NCBI GenBank assembly: GCA_002224055.1 | Contig: AZLU01000293.1 | Coordinates: 1 to 44,522 of the forward strand | Source: Pezizomycotina sp. ARF18 | Lineage: Eukaryota > Ascomycota | Length of the DNA: 44,522 nucleotides | Reading direction: 5' to 3' | In this document: piece after piece, positions 1 through 11,438 of the stretch | How the letters are laid out: each line of letters begins with the position of its first letter | Position numbering within the stretch: the first letter of the stretch is position 1 | Position numbers and translations under genes: made by a program | Notes under the pieces: model-generated | Database searches by the model: none | Told to the model about the DNA's origin: nothing | The model's input: only the letters and a program-made list of their open reading frames with translations

Positions 1-3000
1 CGGAATAGTGCAAATTTGTCTACGCAGCGATCTCTTGTGGCCTCATACGCCTGACGTCATTTCGACGAGCTCCCTTTCACGCACGAAAACTTGCAGAGTG
101 GCACCATCAATCTCATATTGAGGTTTACGGCCCCTTCTAACCTCCTAAAATATCATACAAAGTAGAGATGATTCGAGAAGACCGTAGAAGCCATATTTCC
201 CATACAAGGAAACGATGCCCGTGGTCATACTTAATGTATCACTATTCCCTAGGAAGCGCAATAACCGTAGCGGGTGGAGAGGATGCATTGAGGACGTATA
301 GATAAACCAAAAAGTAGTCCGAGACGAGAACCTGTTAGAACGCTTACTTGTACCATTTTTGAAGACAAAACGCCAATGACTCCTGGGAGGGTTCTAGATC
401 ACCGATAAAGATACGGAAAAAATAATCTTTTTCAAGTATCACCGGAATCTAGCTCCGCGCAGAACGAGAGCGATGATATGAATACCCTTCCAGGAAAGCC
501 TGCCGTACGAGCACTAGGAAGACCACGGCGTCAGGTCCGCGCATAATGATTCCTGAGAGCGTTGCTTGCCACGCCGCAGGAAAGTAAGCGTGTTGAAGGG
601 GTTAATGCTCAGTGAGCAAGATATGGAGTAAATAGGTCACACGTGATAAGAAATCTCTTTCGGAAGACTAAAATATGGCCTTTGCAAAAGCAAAGTGAGC
701 CTGAAAATACTAAGCAGCGGGTCTGTCCGGGTGACGCCGCCTCCGTGACATTTCTCAAGTAAGGCAAGGTTTCTCGCATAAACGGTGCAGAAACTCCAAC
801 ACGCGCCATCCATTCATTCAGCAAAATGATGTTCATATAATTACCTTTATTCTATTTGAATCGGAAGCCACTGGATAATGTACCGGATGTAAGGTTGTGG
901 AGGCGACAAGACATACTTATTAGGAAGTGTCGCGACGTCGTTGCAAGATATTAAACCTCCTTTAGAAAGAGGAAGACCTACGAAAGAAGGATAAAAAATT
1001 CTTAAACTCTCGAGCAGTTCCGATGGCGAAGTTCTCGTCGCTGTTTCCATACTGCCCAAAAACGTTCCCAGATTCTCTCAGATTGTGTCATTGAGACAAC
1101 TTCAGGATGCAATTTACAACACAGCCCTTCACTTTTCATAAAGTTACCAAAATAATACTCAATAGATAATTCTCTAACGAGGGTCACATCAAAGATGAAG
1201 AATCATATGCATTCTGTAAGATCTTTCTCTGTACTCGAAAGCCTCTTCATAGATTCCCTGAAGAGTCGTCAGGGTCATACGCGTACTTTGGACCTACTTC
1301 AATGATGGCCGAACTAAATGCACCCAGTACACCCTTTACTTTATCGCGTAGGCGCGATATCCTCAAATGTAAATGCGTCCATCGCATTTCTCAATCTGAA
1401 CTATTTACGCTAGTCCCGGCTGATAGCCTGCGGAAATAGTAAGACACATTCGAGATCGGGATAACTCTGAAGGAAAAAATAGAATTGAACTGATCCTCGG
1501 GAATCATGGAATCACCCGGCGTTGACCTGAGGCATATGATCAACCATCCTAAGTATCCCTTTCTACGATAGTAAAAAATTCATTAACATTTCCCTGCTAT
1601 CTTTTCATTGACAGAATAAACTAGAGGAAAGTAGTTCATGACCATATAGTTGTGAAAATATGAACTAGGAAGGACAATGACGGATACCTTGAGAAAGTTT
1701 ATTTGGTTAAAGAATAGACTTTATGAGGAGCGCGACATATTTGGAGCGATGCTAACGAAAAAACCGGTTAGAGATGTGTTATATACGGGCGAGACGTATG
1801 GTGCAGACTTAAATGATAGATTAGTTGGGAAAGACGGTAGCTTGAACACGGTCACGTCGCGACTGATAAATTTTAGGAGATATCATTTGCGGCGGCCCTC
1901 ATATACAAGACGTAAACCGATTTCAGAGTGCGCTCACGAAATTCATCACTTCCGATCCCAAAGACATCAGCTCAAGAAAGATAAGTACTCTTTAGATGCG
2001 AGAGAACCTCCGCGACACACTTTGTGGTAGACGCATTTCGACTCCTTCTATCTACATCGTCACCTAGTGATGTATTACGTCTACCTTCAGACATGTATCA
2101 ATATACCATGCAATGCCTTCTCTCCTGGCTCTCGGAATTCGATCGATCTTATTAACGTTTCCGGGCCATAGCTAATTACGTTGTAGCGTGCGCTCTCGTG
2201 CCACTACGATAACGTTGAATTTTCTAGAAAGAGAACCGAAAACGTACGGGTAATGCTCGTGGAGCTCAACGTGAATATTTCCATTACGGTAAAGAACCTT
2301 GCGGCGACAAAGTTAGTTTCATCTGGGGAAGGACCACTCGACCACAGTCAATTACGATATTAGTGTACTGCATGACGAACGGTGCAGTGTTTCATCCCCT
2401 CAAGTCATTCCCAGCAAAACTTTCGTCATACAATAAATCTAGAATTAGGATATACTCGATATCTTATATTGTTTACCCACACCTCGTAATAGCATCGCCT
2501 CATAACACCCCATAGGATATCGAGCGTGTTCGGGTTGAGTGATATGGGAAGTGTCAAGGACTACCAGGAAAAAGCTAAACAACTATAGGGTACTATTCAC
2601 GAAGGTCCACCCTCTACCCTACATATTTAATTGAACTGGGAACCTTTGAGTACGGCAACGCCTCTAAGCCGCACGATAATTTCTGTTTCGACAAAGACCC
2701 CGGATAATAGTTTGAGAAAGCTTCCAGAGAAGAGCAAACCCCGAAGAAAAGAGCGATAGGTCTATTAATTCTCAAATCTAAAAAACACATACCGTACCCC
2801 GGTCCATATTCTCCATCGAAAAATCCAGCCGGTCTCGAAAGCAAAAATGATGGCGTTAATGGCTTCAAATGCTTACGAAAGAAAATTCCGTAGCTTTTAC
2901 AGGGCCACAAGATACGACTGCTAAATCGAAAGGCATCACTAGAAGCTGTGAGTGTTATGGATAGGAAGTCATGAAAGTGACCTCTTATAGGGCTAGTGAA

Positions 3001-3815
3001 GGAATTCACGTTATACCTGCTCGTCGATATATATCAAGAATCGCGCCTCACGCAAACATCTCATAACGAAAAGCGTCTAGGGCTGGATAGTACCACCATT
3101 TAACGCCACTCCTATGTCTACCGAAAGGATAGCTTGCTTTACTCGTTAGACTTATAGGAGAACACACAAGCCATATTGCCAGACAACCAGGACGTTCTAC
3201 ATGCGCAAGGTAGTCGTTTCTACGATTTACATGATCAAGAGGGGATGAAGACGTTGGATAGACGGAATTGAACATTACAATCGCCGCGAGATAGAAGCTG
3301 CAATGCGAAAGATTCTCTACTCTAGATAATTACTACTGATCGTATTAGAAGACAATAGTGGTCACGCTTTTTTTAGGATATATATAATCACCCTTTGTTG
3401 CGCGTTCATCACCTGTGATAAATGCAATAAGGAACGTATTTGAAGATGATCGATAGCGGACGAGGACGCGTCAATCGCTGGTTAGCTAGTCATTGAGCTA
3501 CGTGGATCGTGCTTTCGGATATTAAGTAGTTCCTGAAGCCGCAATTGCGTATCAATTTCATTGAAGACGTTTACTAGGCAGGATTTCTCGATGCTCTTCC
3601 TACGTAATAGCAACATTTTTAGGCTTATAGTTAGGATAACCTACGGGTTATATAGATTTTGATTATAAATCATCTCGAATTTCATTTCCCACCCTTCTAA
3701 AACGCTATGTAGTCTGATGCAATTCCCAATGTCGTGATGTACAATATCTAGGCTTTTGAATACGAGCGTGCGAACTCCCAACCATTCCTCCTCTCGCGTG
3801 CTGTTGCGATATTCC
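1..3815. other. gene-poor spacer, no gene recognised
   Basis: I see no protein family, splice-site chain or RNA gene here. The longest open frames are 117 codons (1677-2030, +) and 131 codons (2614-3009, -). Both lack recognisable motifs and are within what chance allows. Base composition is mixed, without the strong AT bias of heavily RIP-mutated islands. Old, unrecognisable repeat remains are possible. Confidence 0.5.
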
Positions 3816-3841
3816 TTTTTTTTTTTTTTTTTTTTTTTTTT
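3816..3841. repeat. T26 mononucleotide run
   Basis: An uninterrupted run of 26 T lies about 90 bp upstream of the TATA-like box of the membrane-protein gene. It belongs to a set of long A/T runs across this window. Such tracts can exclude nucleosomes in fungal promoters, so a promoter role is possible. The length may be inexact in an assembly. Confidence 0.8.
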
Positions 3842-3928
3842 AATTGCGCATCGTGGACGACGTCGACTGCCAAAGGTCAACAACAATTAATTTATTTTTC
3901 TCGCTTGCTATTTTGGGGCCGTGGCGCC

Positions 3929-3940
3929 TTATATATTTTC
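3929..3940 (+). promoter_or_regulatory. TATA-like box of membrane-protein gene
   Basis: TTATATATTTTC is followed by a pyrimidine-rich stretch (about 3940-4110, CT and TTC rich) with no ATG until 4212. This is a typical fungal core promoter and leader layout. The start site and a possible intron in the leader are inferred, not seen. Confidence 0.5.
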
Positions 3941-4211
3941 CTCTATGAGGGGGTCAGTTTCTGTTGTTCCTTCTCTCACCATCATCGCCATCTTTCGTGA
4001 TCTTCATCCTGACGAAGGTTCTATCTCGAAGCCGGCTTCATTTACTTAATCATTCTTAACTTTATTGACATCCACTGCTCTTTCTGAGAAGAATCCAAGC
4101 TTCTAGACTACTACAATCTTGCTACCCCTTTCGTCCCTTTTTGCTCTTTCCTCATCGCTTGTCAGGGTATTCTTCATTTCTTACCTCGATATCAACCTCC
4201 TACGAAGGGTG

Positions 4212-6119
4212 ATGACGCCTCTAATGTTGACGCAAAGCCAGAGCCAACCCACCAGACCGGTACCGCCTCGTGCGCAGGCAGTTTGGCGAGAAGGAGGAGA
4301 GGCACAGTATACCGCAGGAGTACAGCCTCACTGCGCCGCTCATCCCCGAGGGCAACCCGCTCACCGAACGTGCCGCCGGCATGGAACCGAGCCCTACCGA
4401 CACATTCGTCCCGTTGAGAGCTCCATGAACCAAGCCGCTGTTCCTACTCAGATGGGCATCGATCAAGCTCTCGGTTCCCCGTTGACATCTACGTCCCGCC
4501 AATTTCCAGCTACGCTGAACCAATCGCTACCGTTCCCGGAGCTCTTTCGAGACGCCGATCCCAGTCAACGAACGTGAACGTCTCGTCGAGCCGGAGTACT
4601 CCCTTACCGAAGCTCTTGCCCGTCCGCAGTTGCCGCTAGGTCCGCGCTTATCATCGTCGACACTCCGGCGCCGATACTCCAGACCTACACCGGCTACTTC
4701 AACTCGACGCACACCTCCGACATGGCGATGTTCTATAACCCTGGCGCTCTTCCTACCCCTGGCTTCTCGTCTTCGGCAGCATGGTCATGTCGTTCATCCT
4801 CGGTTTGTTGGCTTACCGTTCCAACCGCCCAGACTGGCCGGTTCCTTCCTCTTTTGTTAGGAAGCTTGTTAGGTCTAAGTCCTTCCAAGCCCGCAAGGAA
4901 TACAGGGACGCTCACCGCCAACAACGCCGCCTTAGGAAGAAGGATATGAGCGAGTTTTCTCCTTTTGGGATCAAGTCCATGTTTGGAAGAAATGGGAACG
5001 AAGATGTCAATGGTAGCAATGAGCAGACTGCGGATACTGCTAGCTTGGATATTCAGGTACTTGAGCCCGCCCAGGTCTACTCGCCCACCGATGGACAAGT
5101 TGACACCGAGAATTTGATCTCTTTCACGTCTCTTCCGCCCCCTGCTCGTGATAATCAGCACGATACCGAAAGCAAAGAAGAGGACCACGATACCACCGAA
5201 ACCCCCGAAACGCCGACTCCGAACTCAAACGAAGACCGCGTCAGGAACAAGAAGATCTTCTGGCGTGCCTCCCTGGCTTTGATCATCCTCACCTGGCGCA
5301 CCTTCCTCGCCCTCGCCGTTATGGTCTACTGCTGCACCAAACCCCTCGAGTTCCAAGGACCCTACCCTTCCCCGTCCGTTCTCTTCGTCCTTATGGTCTC
5401 CATCCAGATGGCGCTATCCAACGGCTACATTCCTCAATTCTTCACCCTGGCCTTCCTGATAAACCTCATCCTTGCGTCTGCCGCGTTCGTCATCAGCACC
5501 GTCTTCACCATGGACCGCTACGCCGCAACGGGTATACGTGGCGGCTACTGCCCGCAATTTCTAAAGGATTGTCCCGCAACATACCCCACTGGAAGCAAGT
5601 TGGCTGCGGCGCCCGCTACCCGCGCTACAGGACCCTCCAGACGACGCTAGAAGGGAATATCGGCTATACGAACCCCGACGACGACTACTACAAGCAGCAA
5701 TTTCCGTACATGGAGCTCCACGGGTTCGAAAACGCCGTTGTCATAATCGGGTGCACGTGGCTGTTCACCGTTATCACATGCGCGTACGTCTGCCGTAACC
5801 TTCTGCTATGCCGTGTCTCATGGGCGGACTTTTGGCGTAAACCGATTTCCGCTGAAAAGCAGGGGAGTCACGTAAGGTGGAGCGCTGTACGGGCTATCGC
5901 GATCGCGGGAGCGATTATTGCGGTGTTGATTATGGCTGTCTCGGTGATTTTACATGCGGTACATGAGAGGAATGGGAGGGAAGCTGGTTTGTGGATTCGT
6001 TCGGGCCGAAGGTTAATGTTACGAGACCGGAGGATGGAGGGTTAGCTGGAGCGATTGCTTTTACGTTGGGAGGGTTGTTAAAGGTGAGGGATGGTTTTGA
6101 AGGAGTGGGCTGGTTATGA
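4212..6119 (+). CDS. multi-pass membrane protein, frame-disrupted
   Basis: Function unknown; I do not recognise the family. Codon-like segments occur in different frames. Near 4255-4429 there is a polar N-terminal part (DRYRLVRRQFGEKEERH and on). Near 4640-4745 there is a segment with an N-glycosylation site in YFNSTHTSD. A long frame at 4781-5650 has a membrane helix (MSFILGLLAY), a basic RRLRKK loop, an acidic Ser/Thr-rich loop, then helices around LALIILTWRTFLALAVMVY and LFVLMVSIQMAL and a third at AFLINLILASAAFVIS. From about 5569 the frame changes and continues with NPDDDYYKQQFPYMELHGF and two more helices (VVIIGCTWLF; AIAIAGAIIAVLIMAV). A last frame change near 5975 leads to SWFVDSFGPKVNV and a stop at 6117-6119. 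This suggests at least six helices with a large cytoplasmic loop. The 5' end is unresolved: 4212 is only the first ATG, in a frame that does not continue. It may be a pseudogene or an error-bearing assembly of a real gene. Confidence 0.6.
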
Positions 6120-6207
6120 TGCGCTTTTGGCGCTTTTGAGGGTTATGGCTATGGTTTGATTTGGGTATGATGGTGTTTTTGCATTTTGATTTTGGAGGAG
6201 TTTGAGG

Positions 6208-6440
6208 TGAACTTGGGATGGAGTTTTTTGACTTTTGGGGGGAGGTTGAATAGGGTAAACATTGTTTTGCGATTCACGGTTTTCATTGCATTAGAATTTT
6301 TTGATCATCACACATCACAAAGAGGAGGAAAAGGGTTAAGCGGTTTTTGGCACAGGAAAGATTGTAATGGGTAATTAAATTGAAAAGGCAAAGAATACGT
6401 TTTTTCACGCAGTATCGTTTGCTTTTCTAGCTAGGTGCAT
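6208..6440 (+). repeat. diverged repeat, copy 1 (3' flank of membrane-protein gene)
   Basis: This segment just downstream of the membrane-protein stop aligns with 11202-11438. Shared landmarks in the same order are ACTTGGGATGGAGTTTTTT, GGTAAACATTGTTTTGC, ATTCACGGTTTT, GCATTAGAATTTTTT and TTTGCTTTTCTAGCTA. By eye identity is roughly three quarters. It is T/G-rich like a fungal 3' UTR. Confidence 0.7.
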
Positions 6441-7537
6441 GCCTGTTGCCAGATACTACGGCGGGAATTTGGCGTCGCTTACTCTGCCGCTGTCTTGGTA
6501 TTTTTATATTTCTTGCTTTCTCTCTTTTGCTTTCATAGCATGGACGTGTTTAGATAGCCTCTTATAGGTACCGTCTTTCTATGTAAACATTCATAAGAAT
6601 CAGAATAGCAAAGAATAGACCGGTACGGCCAGCCGCATTGCACTAGTTTTGTACATTGAGCGCCTTGGTTTACGTTGAAATAACCCAGCAACTCCTGATG
6701 TTCGGCCCATAACTCGCTGAGGCGGTATCGTTGTAGCACTAGATACGACTGTGCTCGTACGCGGTCAACATGTACCTGCCGATACTAAACAAGTGTAGCA
6801 GCCCCCACGAACAGCCGTTCTAGCTACCATATATTCTCGAAAGAAACGGGTCTTGCTTATGCGTTAGATGATTCAATTTTCGAACCGTATGTGAGCAGTA
6901 AAGGCTCCTTACGCTTCCCTGAAATTTTAACGAGGTTGATAGTCCGCTATTCTTTTTGCTGTCCATAAGCACATGTAATACTTAAGTATTCATTGGAGGA
7001 TTAAAAGCATTGAACCGGGAATTGTAATGAATAAGAAAACTAAAGTTGAATATCGGAAAATCTGAGCATGGATACAAAGTGTGAACGGGGAAGGAAAACC
7101 CGGATAAGTCTCTAAGCATGAAACCCGGGTGCTTGTCTGAATTCCGACTTGAAATACAGATGTGAATACAGATGTGCGGACAAAGGTGAATATAAACACC
7201 AACGCTGAAAGAAATATAAAGGAAACCATGGGCGGAAAAATGACACGGGTGAAAAATACGAAAATATGAAAACATTAACATACGCAAGTATGAATGAAAC
7301 GAGAGAAACGAGCGAGAGAAAAAAAAAGAGAGATGAAATGAAGCTAAATTTTAGATCCGGCATAAGCAACCTGTATATTTATAATAAACCCCACGCTTAG
7401 AAATACTGTATGGAATTCTAGGTAGCGCTAGCACTTTTCCCGCGATTTTACCCGTAGAATACCCGTTGAAAGTCCTCTTCGAGAGCGCGGGAGTGGTTGC
7501 TAAACTTTACCCGGACCAGACGCCAACTTCAGAATCG
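6441..7537. other. intergenic; 3' flank of aspartic peptidase gene
   Basis: No gene seen. 6441-6980 is featureless. 6980-7370 is purine-rich on this strand, so pyrimidine-rich on the minus strand, as expected for the 3' UTR and terminator area of the minus-strand peptidase gene ending at 7538. No poly(A) signal can be fixed with confidence. Confidence 0.5.
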
Positions 7538-9485
7538 TCATTCGGATCCGGATCCGGATCCGGAGCCAGATCCAGAGGATTGGTTGTCTTGAGACGAGCC
7601 GTTATCCCCAGAGCTGAATTCATGCCCTTCACTCCGAACCTCCTCCGTGTCCGTGTCCGGCCACTCACTCAAGCGGCTAGATGCTTGAGATGCCGCAGGA
7701 GAACTAGACCCAGATTCTTCGGGTACCCAGTAACGGTGTTATTATTACTCGGGGATGGCCACGAACCTCCTCCCGCCGTGTTCGTCGTCCAGTGTTGCAT
7801 TTCGGGATCCGTTCCGAGAAAGACAGTAGGCGGGTATACGGTCTTCGGGGCGGTAGATGCATCTTTCCTGCACCAGGTGACCTTCGGCTTCTCCGGCGGG
7901 GACGTGGTCCGGCCTTCGTCGAAGCAAGCCGTGTGGGAAAGGAAGAACGGTACGCCGATGACCGCGGGCGAGCTTCGAGCTTCTGGAGTATCTAGAGTGG
8001 CGCGCTCGGGCTGCAGAGAACCGAAACATATTTCTTTGGGCACGGATCCCGGGTTGGGTAGTACTTGCCGTCGGGTAGCCTCTGCTGTGGATCATCTGAC
8101 TACCCGGAATGGTGACCAATTTCCCTCCGAGTTTGAAACTAAAGGGCGGTAGCTCGTGATCCGTGCAGAGCCAGAAGACAGTCTCCTTGAAAAAGTCAAG
8201 TTGGCTGTTTCGAACGGTTATCCCCATGTCCGAAAGCTTTTTGTAGTATCCGTTTACGACTCTGGGTCGCTGGAATAGATGAACGGAGCTCCCGTGTCTA
8301 AATTACCGAGTATGGGATTTGGAGCAGGTGGGGCTTCCGGCCGAACATGGGCTTCGGCGTTAGGATCGAAGTTGAGGAGCCAGTGGTTAAATCCATTGGT
8401 GTTCGAGGCTGTTACCGATATCCATTCTGAAGCAGGCTGACCGGGCTCTTCGCAAGCGCACTTTCCTATCGTGAGCTTCGGTTTTCGGCCACGCGCGTCA
8501 TCGTGCCGGTAGAAATCTACCGTGTAGACGGGCCGATCTATCAAGTTCGAGGCCCGAGCTCGTTCCACTATAGTATCGATCCTAGCTTCATCGTTCGCGG
8601 CGTTTGAACTCTGCCCTGAACGATGACCGCCTGCGCTCCCCGCCCGGGGCGTAATTCCAAGGGCCAGGATACCGTCTTCAGGATCTTCGAAAAACTTCTT
8701 ATTCCCCTCCAGCGCCGTCCACTTCTCCACGCAGCCGAAAGTATAGCGCGGAGGGTCAGCCCGTCGACGGTGAAGATATCCGTTGCCGTGGGTCCTTCAA
8801 GCTCAAAAGTCTGAAATTGACTCTTCCAAGCAAAACCTTCGCCGGCGTCGCGCCCGGGATAACGGTTGCCGAAATCGTACTAAGCGCGGTCGCTGTAGTA
8901 AGCGTTCAAACGTTCTTTGTCGCGGGGAGACATTTTGGTAGAATGAACGAAGGTGACGGAGCTGCCGGTGTCTACCGTCATTTTGAACACCTGGTTTGAG
9001 TTGCCGATCTTGATTCCCGCGAGGAAAAAGGTGTTTTGCTTGAGGATGTCTACGACTGCGATCTCGTAGTGCTCGGGGTTCCTCTTAGAGTGGGCAGTGC
9101 TGTGAGCTTTTCCGGCGGTTGAAGGTTTTCCGGTTGACGTCTTAGGCGTATGTACAGCGGCATTCTTGGGATTCTGGGAACCGTGAGCTTCATTAACTGG
9201 CTTCTTGTTGTGAGCCTGGGAGGAGACTGGCTTTACACGCTTCCGCGGAAAGTGTTCAAGGGAAAGCTGATGTAGCGGGATCTCGAAGAAACGCTGGGGT
9301 GCACCGTGTTTTATTGGTTGCTGAGGATGATTTCCAGTGCCGCTTTTGCCTTTGTCGCGCCCTCCGTGCGGGGACGAAGAAATGTCTTTGTCGTGCTGAT
9401 GCAACCCAGGACGCGGAAGAGCCATGGAAGCAACGATGGAGCAGGAGCTCATGAGAGCCAGGAAAGCTGCCGTGATGATCAGCAT
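7538..9485 (-). CDS. secreted pepsin-like aspartic peptidase, frame-disrupted
   Basis: The predicted role is cleavage of proteins outside the cell or at the cell surface (peptidase family A1). From the ATG at 9485 there is a signal peptide (MLIITAAFLALMSSCSIVAS), a His/Lys/Pro-rich pro-region to about residue 140, then the mature domain. The first catalytic motif is seen in FKMTVDTGSSVTF and the second in GNLDTGAPFIYSS, with DGILALG between them as in the family. The C-terminal lobe follows (YYKKLSDMGITV, PFSFKLGGKLVTIPG) and AVIGVPFFLSHTACFDEG, at the place of the usual G-x-x-F-L near the end. The tail is Ser/acidic and ends in a Gly-Ser run and Glu, stop 7538-7540. Breaks: an in-frame TAG at 8880-8882 (one change from Gln CAG) and frame changes near 8740, 8262, 8080 and 7720. 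The DTGA in the second motif is slightly unusual. Family call is firm; whether it works is not known. Confidence 0.82.
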
Positions 9486-9504
9486 TGGGGGGAAGCTTTA
9501 AAAT

Positions 9505-9514
9505 CTATATATAG
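9505..9514 (-). promoter_or_regulatory. TATA-like box of aspartic peptidase gene
   Basis: On the minus strand CTATATATAG lies about 20 bp upstream of the peptidase ATG (9485). If used, it gives a very short or no leader, so a further upstream element may be the true one. Confidence 0.35.
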
Positions 9515-9656
9515 TACAGTTATAGTATAGCATTGTTAAGCTTCCGAATGGTAAAAGTAATGTAGGTGAGAACGACACCCATAGAACAATATATAGAACA
9601 GCTAAACGAGATAAGAAATTCAGTGAATATGTAACTAACGGGTGATAATTGACGCC

Positions 9657-9665
9657 TATAAAAGG
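9657..9665 (+). promoter_or_regulatory. orphan TATA box
   Basis: CCTATAAAAGG followed by a C/T-rich stretch (CTTCCCTCTCCTCGTCG) looks like a plus-strand core promoter. No recognisable coding sequence follows; a 99-codon open frame at 9642-9941 overlaps it and has no motifs. It may be a remnant of a lost gene or chance. Confidence 0.25.
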
Positions 9666-10288
9666 ACAGCCAGACCTTCGAACTTCCCTCTCCTCGTCGT
9701 GCGAAACCATAGCATCTCTTCCAAGCTCTATCTAGATGACCACAGCTGCTCCGCGATACTCATAAAAGGTAACTGCGGGGCTATATCGAGATCTCAACCC
9801 AGCTCTATGAAAGCTTCGTCTTGTAAGGCCGGATATGCGATTGATATAAATGCTATCCAGAACAAGGCTGTAGTTAAGATATTCCTTGTTTTCCCATATG
9901 GCTATCCAGCATCCGACTTCGATGGATGGATACGTACATAGCCGAAGCGGATAATGAAGTTTTTCGAGCTTTGGTATATCGCTGAAATGTAGCTGTCACG
10001 CAACAAAGCTTTGAAACGGAATCGGGCAGCTAGTGCTTATAGTATGAGTATAATACTACTATCTTGAGTTGCGATAGGCAATTTGCGTCTAGTTGAAAGT
10101 ACCGATTAAAGACCAATGTCAAAAAGAGCTTTCAGCGTTCTTTAGCTATGTTTATTTTGAGTCTCGGACGTTAATGAATAGTATATATTAACTATCAAAG
10201 CTTTTACAAGCACCACAAAAGAATGAATGTAGCTATATAGACGGACCTTTGGGGCAACAAACGCCTAATCTTACACGGGTTGCAGCTT

Positions 10289-10310
10289 AAAAAAAAAAAA
10301 AGGGGGGGGG
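10289..10310. repeat. A13-G9 composite homopolymer
   Basis: Thirteen A are directly followed by nine G. Such junctions are prone to length errors in sequencing and to slippage in the cell. Confidence 0.8.
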
Positions 10311-11201
10311 AAACATAAAAGATCCAATCATCTACTTTGAGAGCTCCGATAGTATAGCTGCCAATCCCAAAAAATAAAATAAAGGACAGATATTAGCAAT
10401 AAGGCGTGTTTTTCAAGGAAAGGATAATTATAGATTTTCCCCAAGGCGGAGACGCGGGGTGAATCAACGTGGTTTCAGTTCCAGGTGTTTAGTTTCATAA
10501 GCTAGAAAAAGCATTGACGGGTAATCGGATTGTATTCAGACTGCGCTCGCATTTAGCAGACCTCTTTGCTTTTTGGACGTGATAAAGACGACGGATGGAC
10601 CGATACTGGTGGCGAGCGCCACAGCCGCATTAACAGAAAGGCAAGGCATTGACGGGGAACTTAGCAGTGCCACTTACCTAACTGGTAAATGCAGCTAATT
10701 CAACCGACTGATCAATCCGCGGCCGGACAGCAAATCAAGAGCCAGAATCCAGAATCTCACAGTGCATACTTTAGCTATATATAAGTAATGAGCAAGTTGC
10801 GTTACACTCTCTTACGTTTGCATCACCTCGTCTTCGAGACTTGTTTTCGCCATAATATTACTTCATACCTGAGATTTATATAAGCAATGGAGCCCCGAGT
10901 GGAGCTGTCTCGAGGCTAACCCGAGATTGATTCAGGTTTGCACAACAGGAATAAGCGAGAATCTTTATCAACTTATAGATCACTTAGTACAAGGCTCAGC
11001 CAAGGTTGTTGATATTGGACAGTTCAAAGAGGACAATGCAGCAGTATTTGGCACCTTTAAAAAAAGGCGATGCGTAGAATGGTCAGCAATTGCGAAGTGT
11101 ACTACTATTATATTAACGTCTGATGTTGGAAGCCTTTGTATTTCTATAGGCTGAAGACCATTTTTCCTGAAAGAGTTTTTTTTTTTCTTTTTTCTTGTGG
11201 G

Positions 11202-11438
11202 ACTTGCTTGGGAAGGAGTTTTTGATTTTGAAATGGGTTTGAATATGGTAAATATTGTTTTGCCATTCACGGTTTTTACTGCATTGGAGTTTTTTTTATT
11301 ATTATCACGATGTGAAAAGGGAAGATGGAAATCGTTTAGGGGGGATTTTAACACCGGGAAAATTATAATCGGGTTTTGGATTACTCCAAAGGAGAAAGTG
11401 CACCTATGAAGAATTGTTTGCTTTTCTAACTACATGGG
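11202..11438 (+). repeat. diverged repeat, copy 2 (dispersed copy of a gene 3' flank)
   Basis: This aligns with 6208-6440 in the same orientation: GTAAATATTGTTTTGCC, ATTCACGGTTTTTA, GCATTGGAGTTTTTT, TTTGCTTTTCTAACTA. It lies within the desert with no remains of the membrane-protein coding region next to it. It is either a 3'-end fragment of a duplication or a small dispersed element present in both places. Confidence 0.7.

Larger units (their letters stand above)
9531..11201. other. intergenic desert
   Basis: No gene recognised. It contains an A13G9 run at 10289-10310, a weak local duplication around GCATTGACGGG (10510 and 10644), and two further TATA-like strings near 10780 and 10876 without a following gene. 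Confidence 0.5.

Noticed and set aside
1677-2030. 117-codon plus-strand open frame
   Set aside because: No motif, no promoter or splice context, and length is within chance for a 44-kb six-frame scan.
2614-3009. 131-codon minus-strand open frame
   Set aside because: No recognisable family or domain and no supporting context.
8880-8882. stop-codon reassignment (TAG/TAA read as Gln)
   Set aside because: The stops at Gln-like sites occur in only two damaged genes. The other genes show no in-frame TAA or TAG that I would need to read as Gln.
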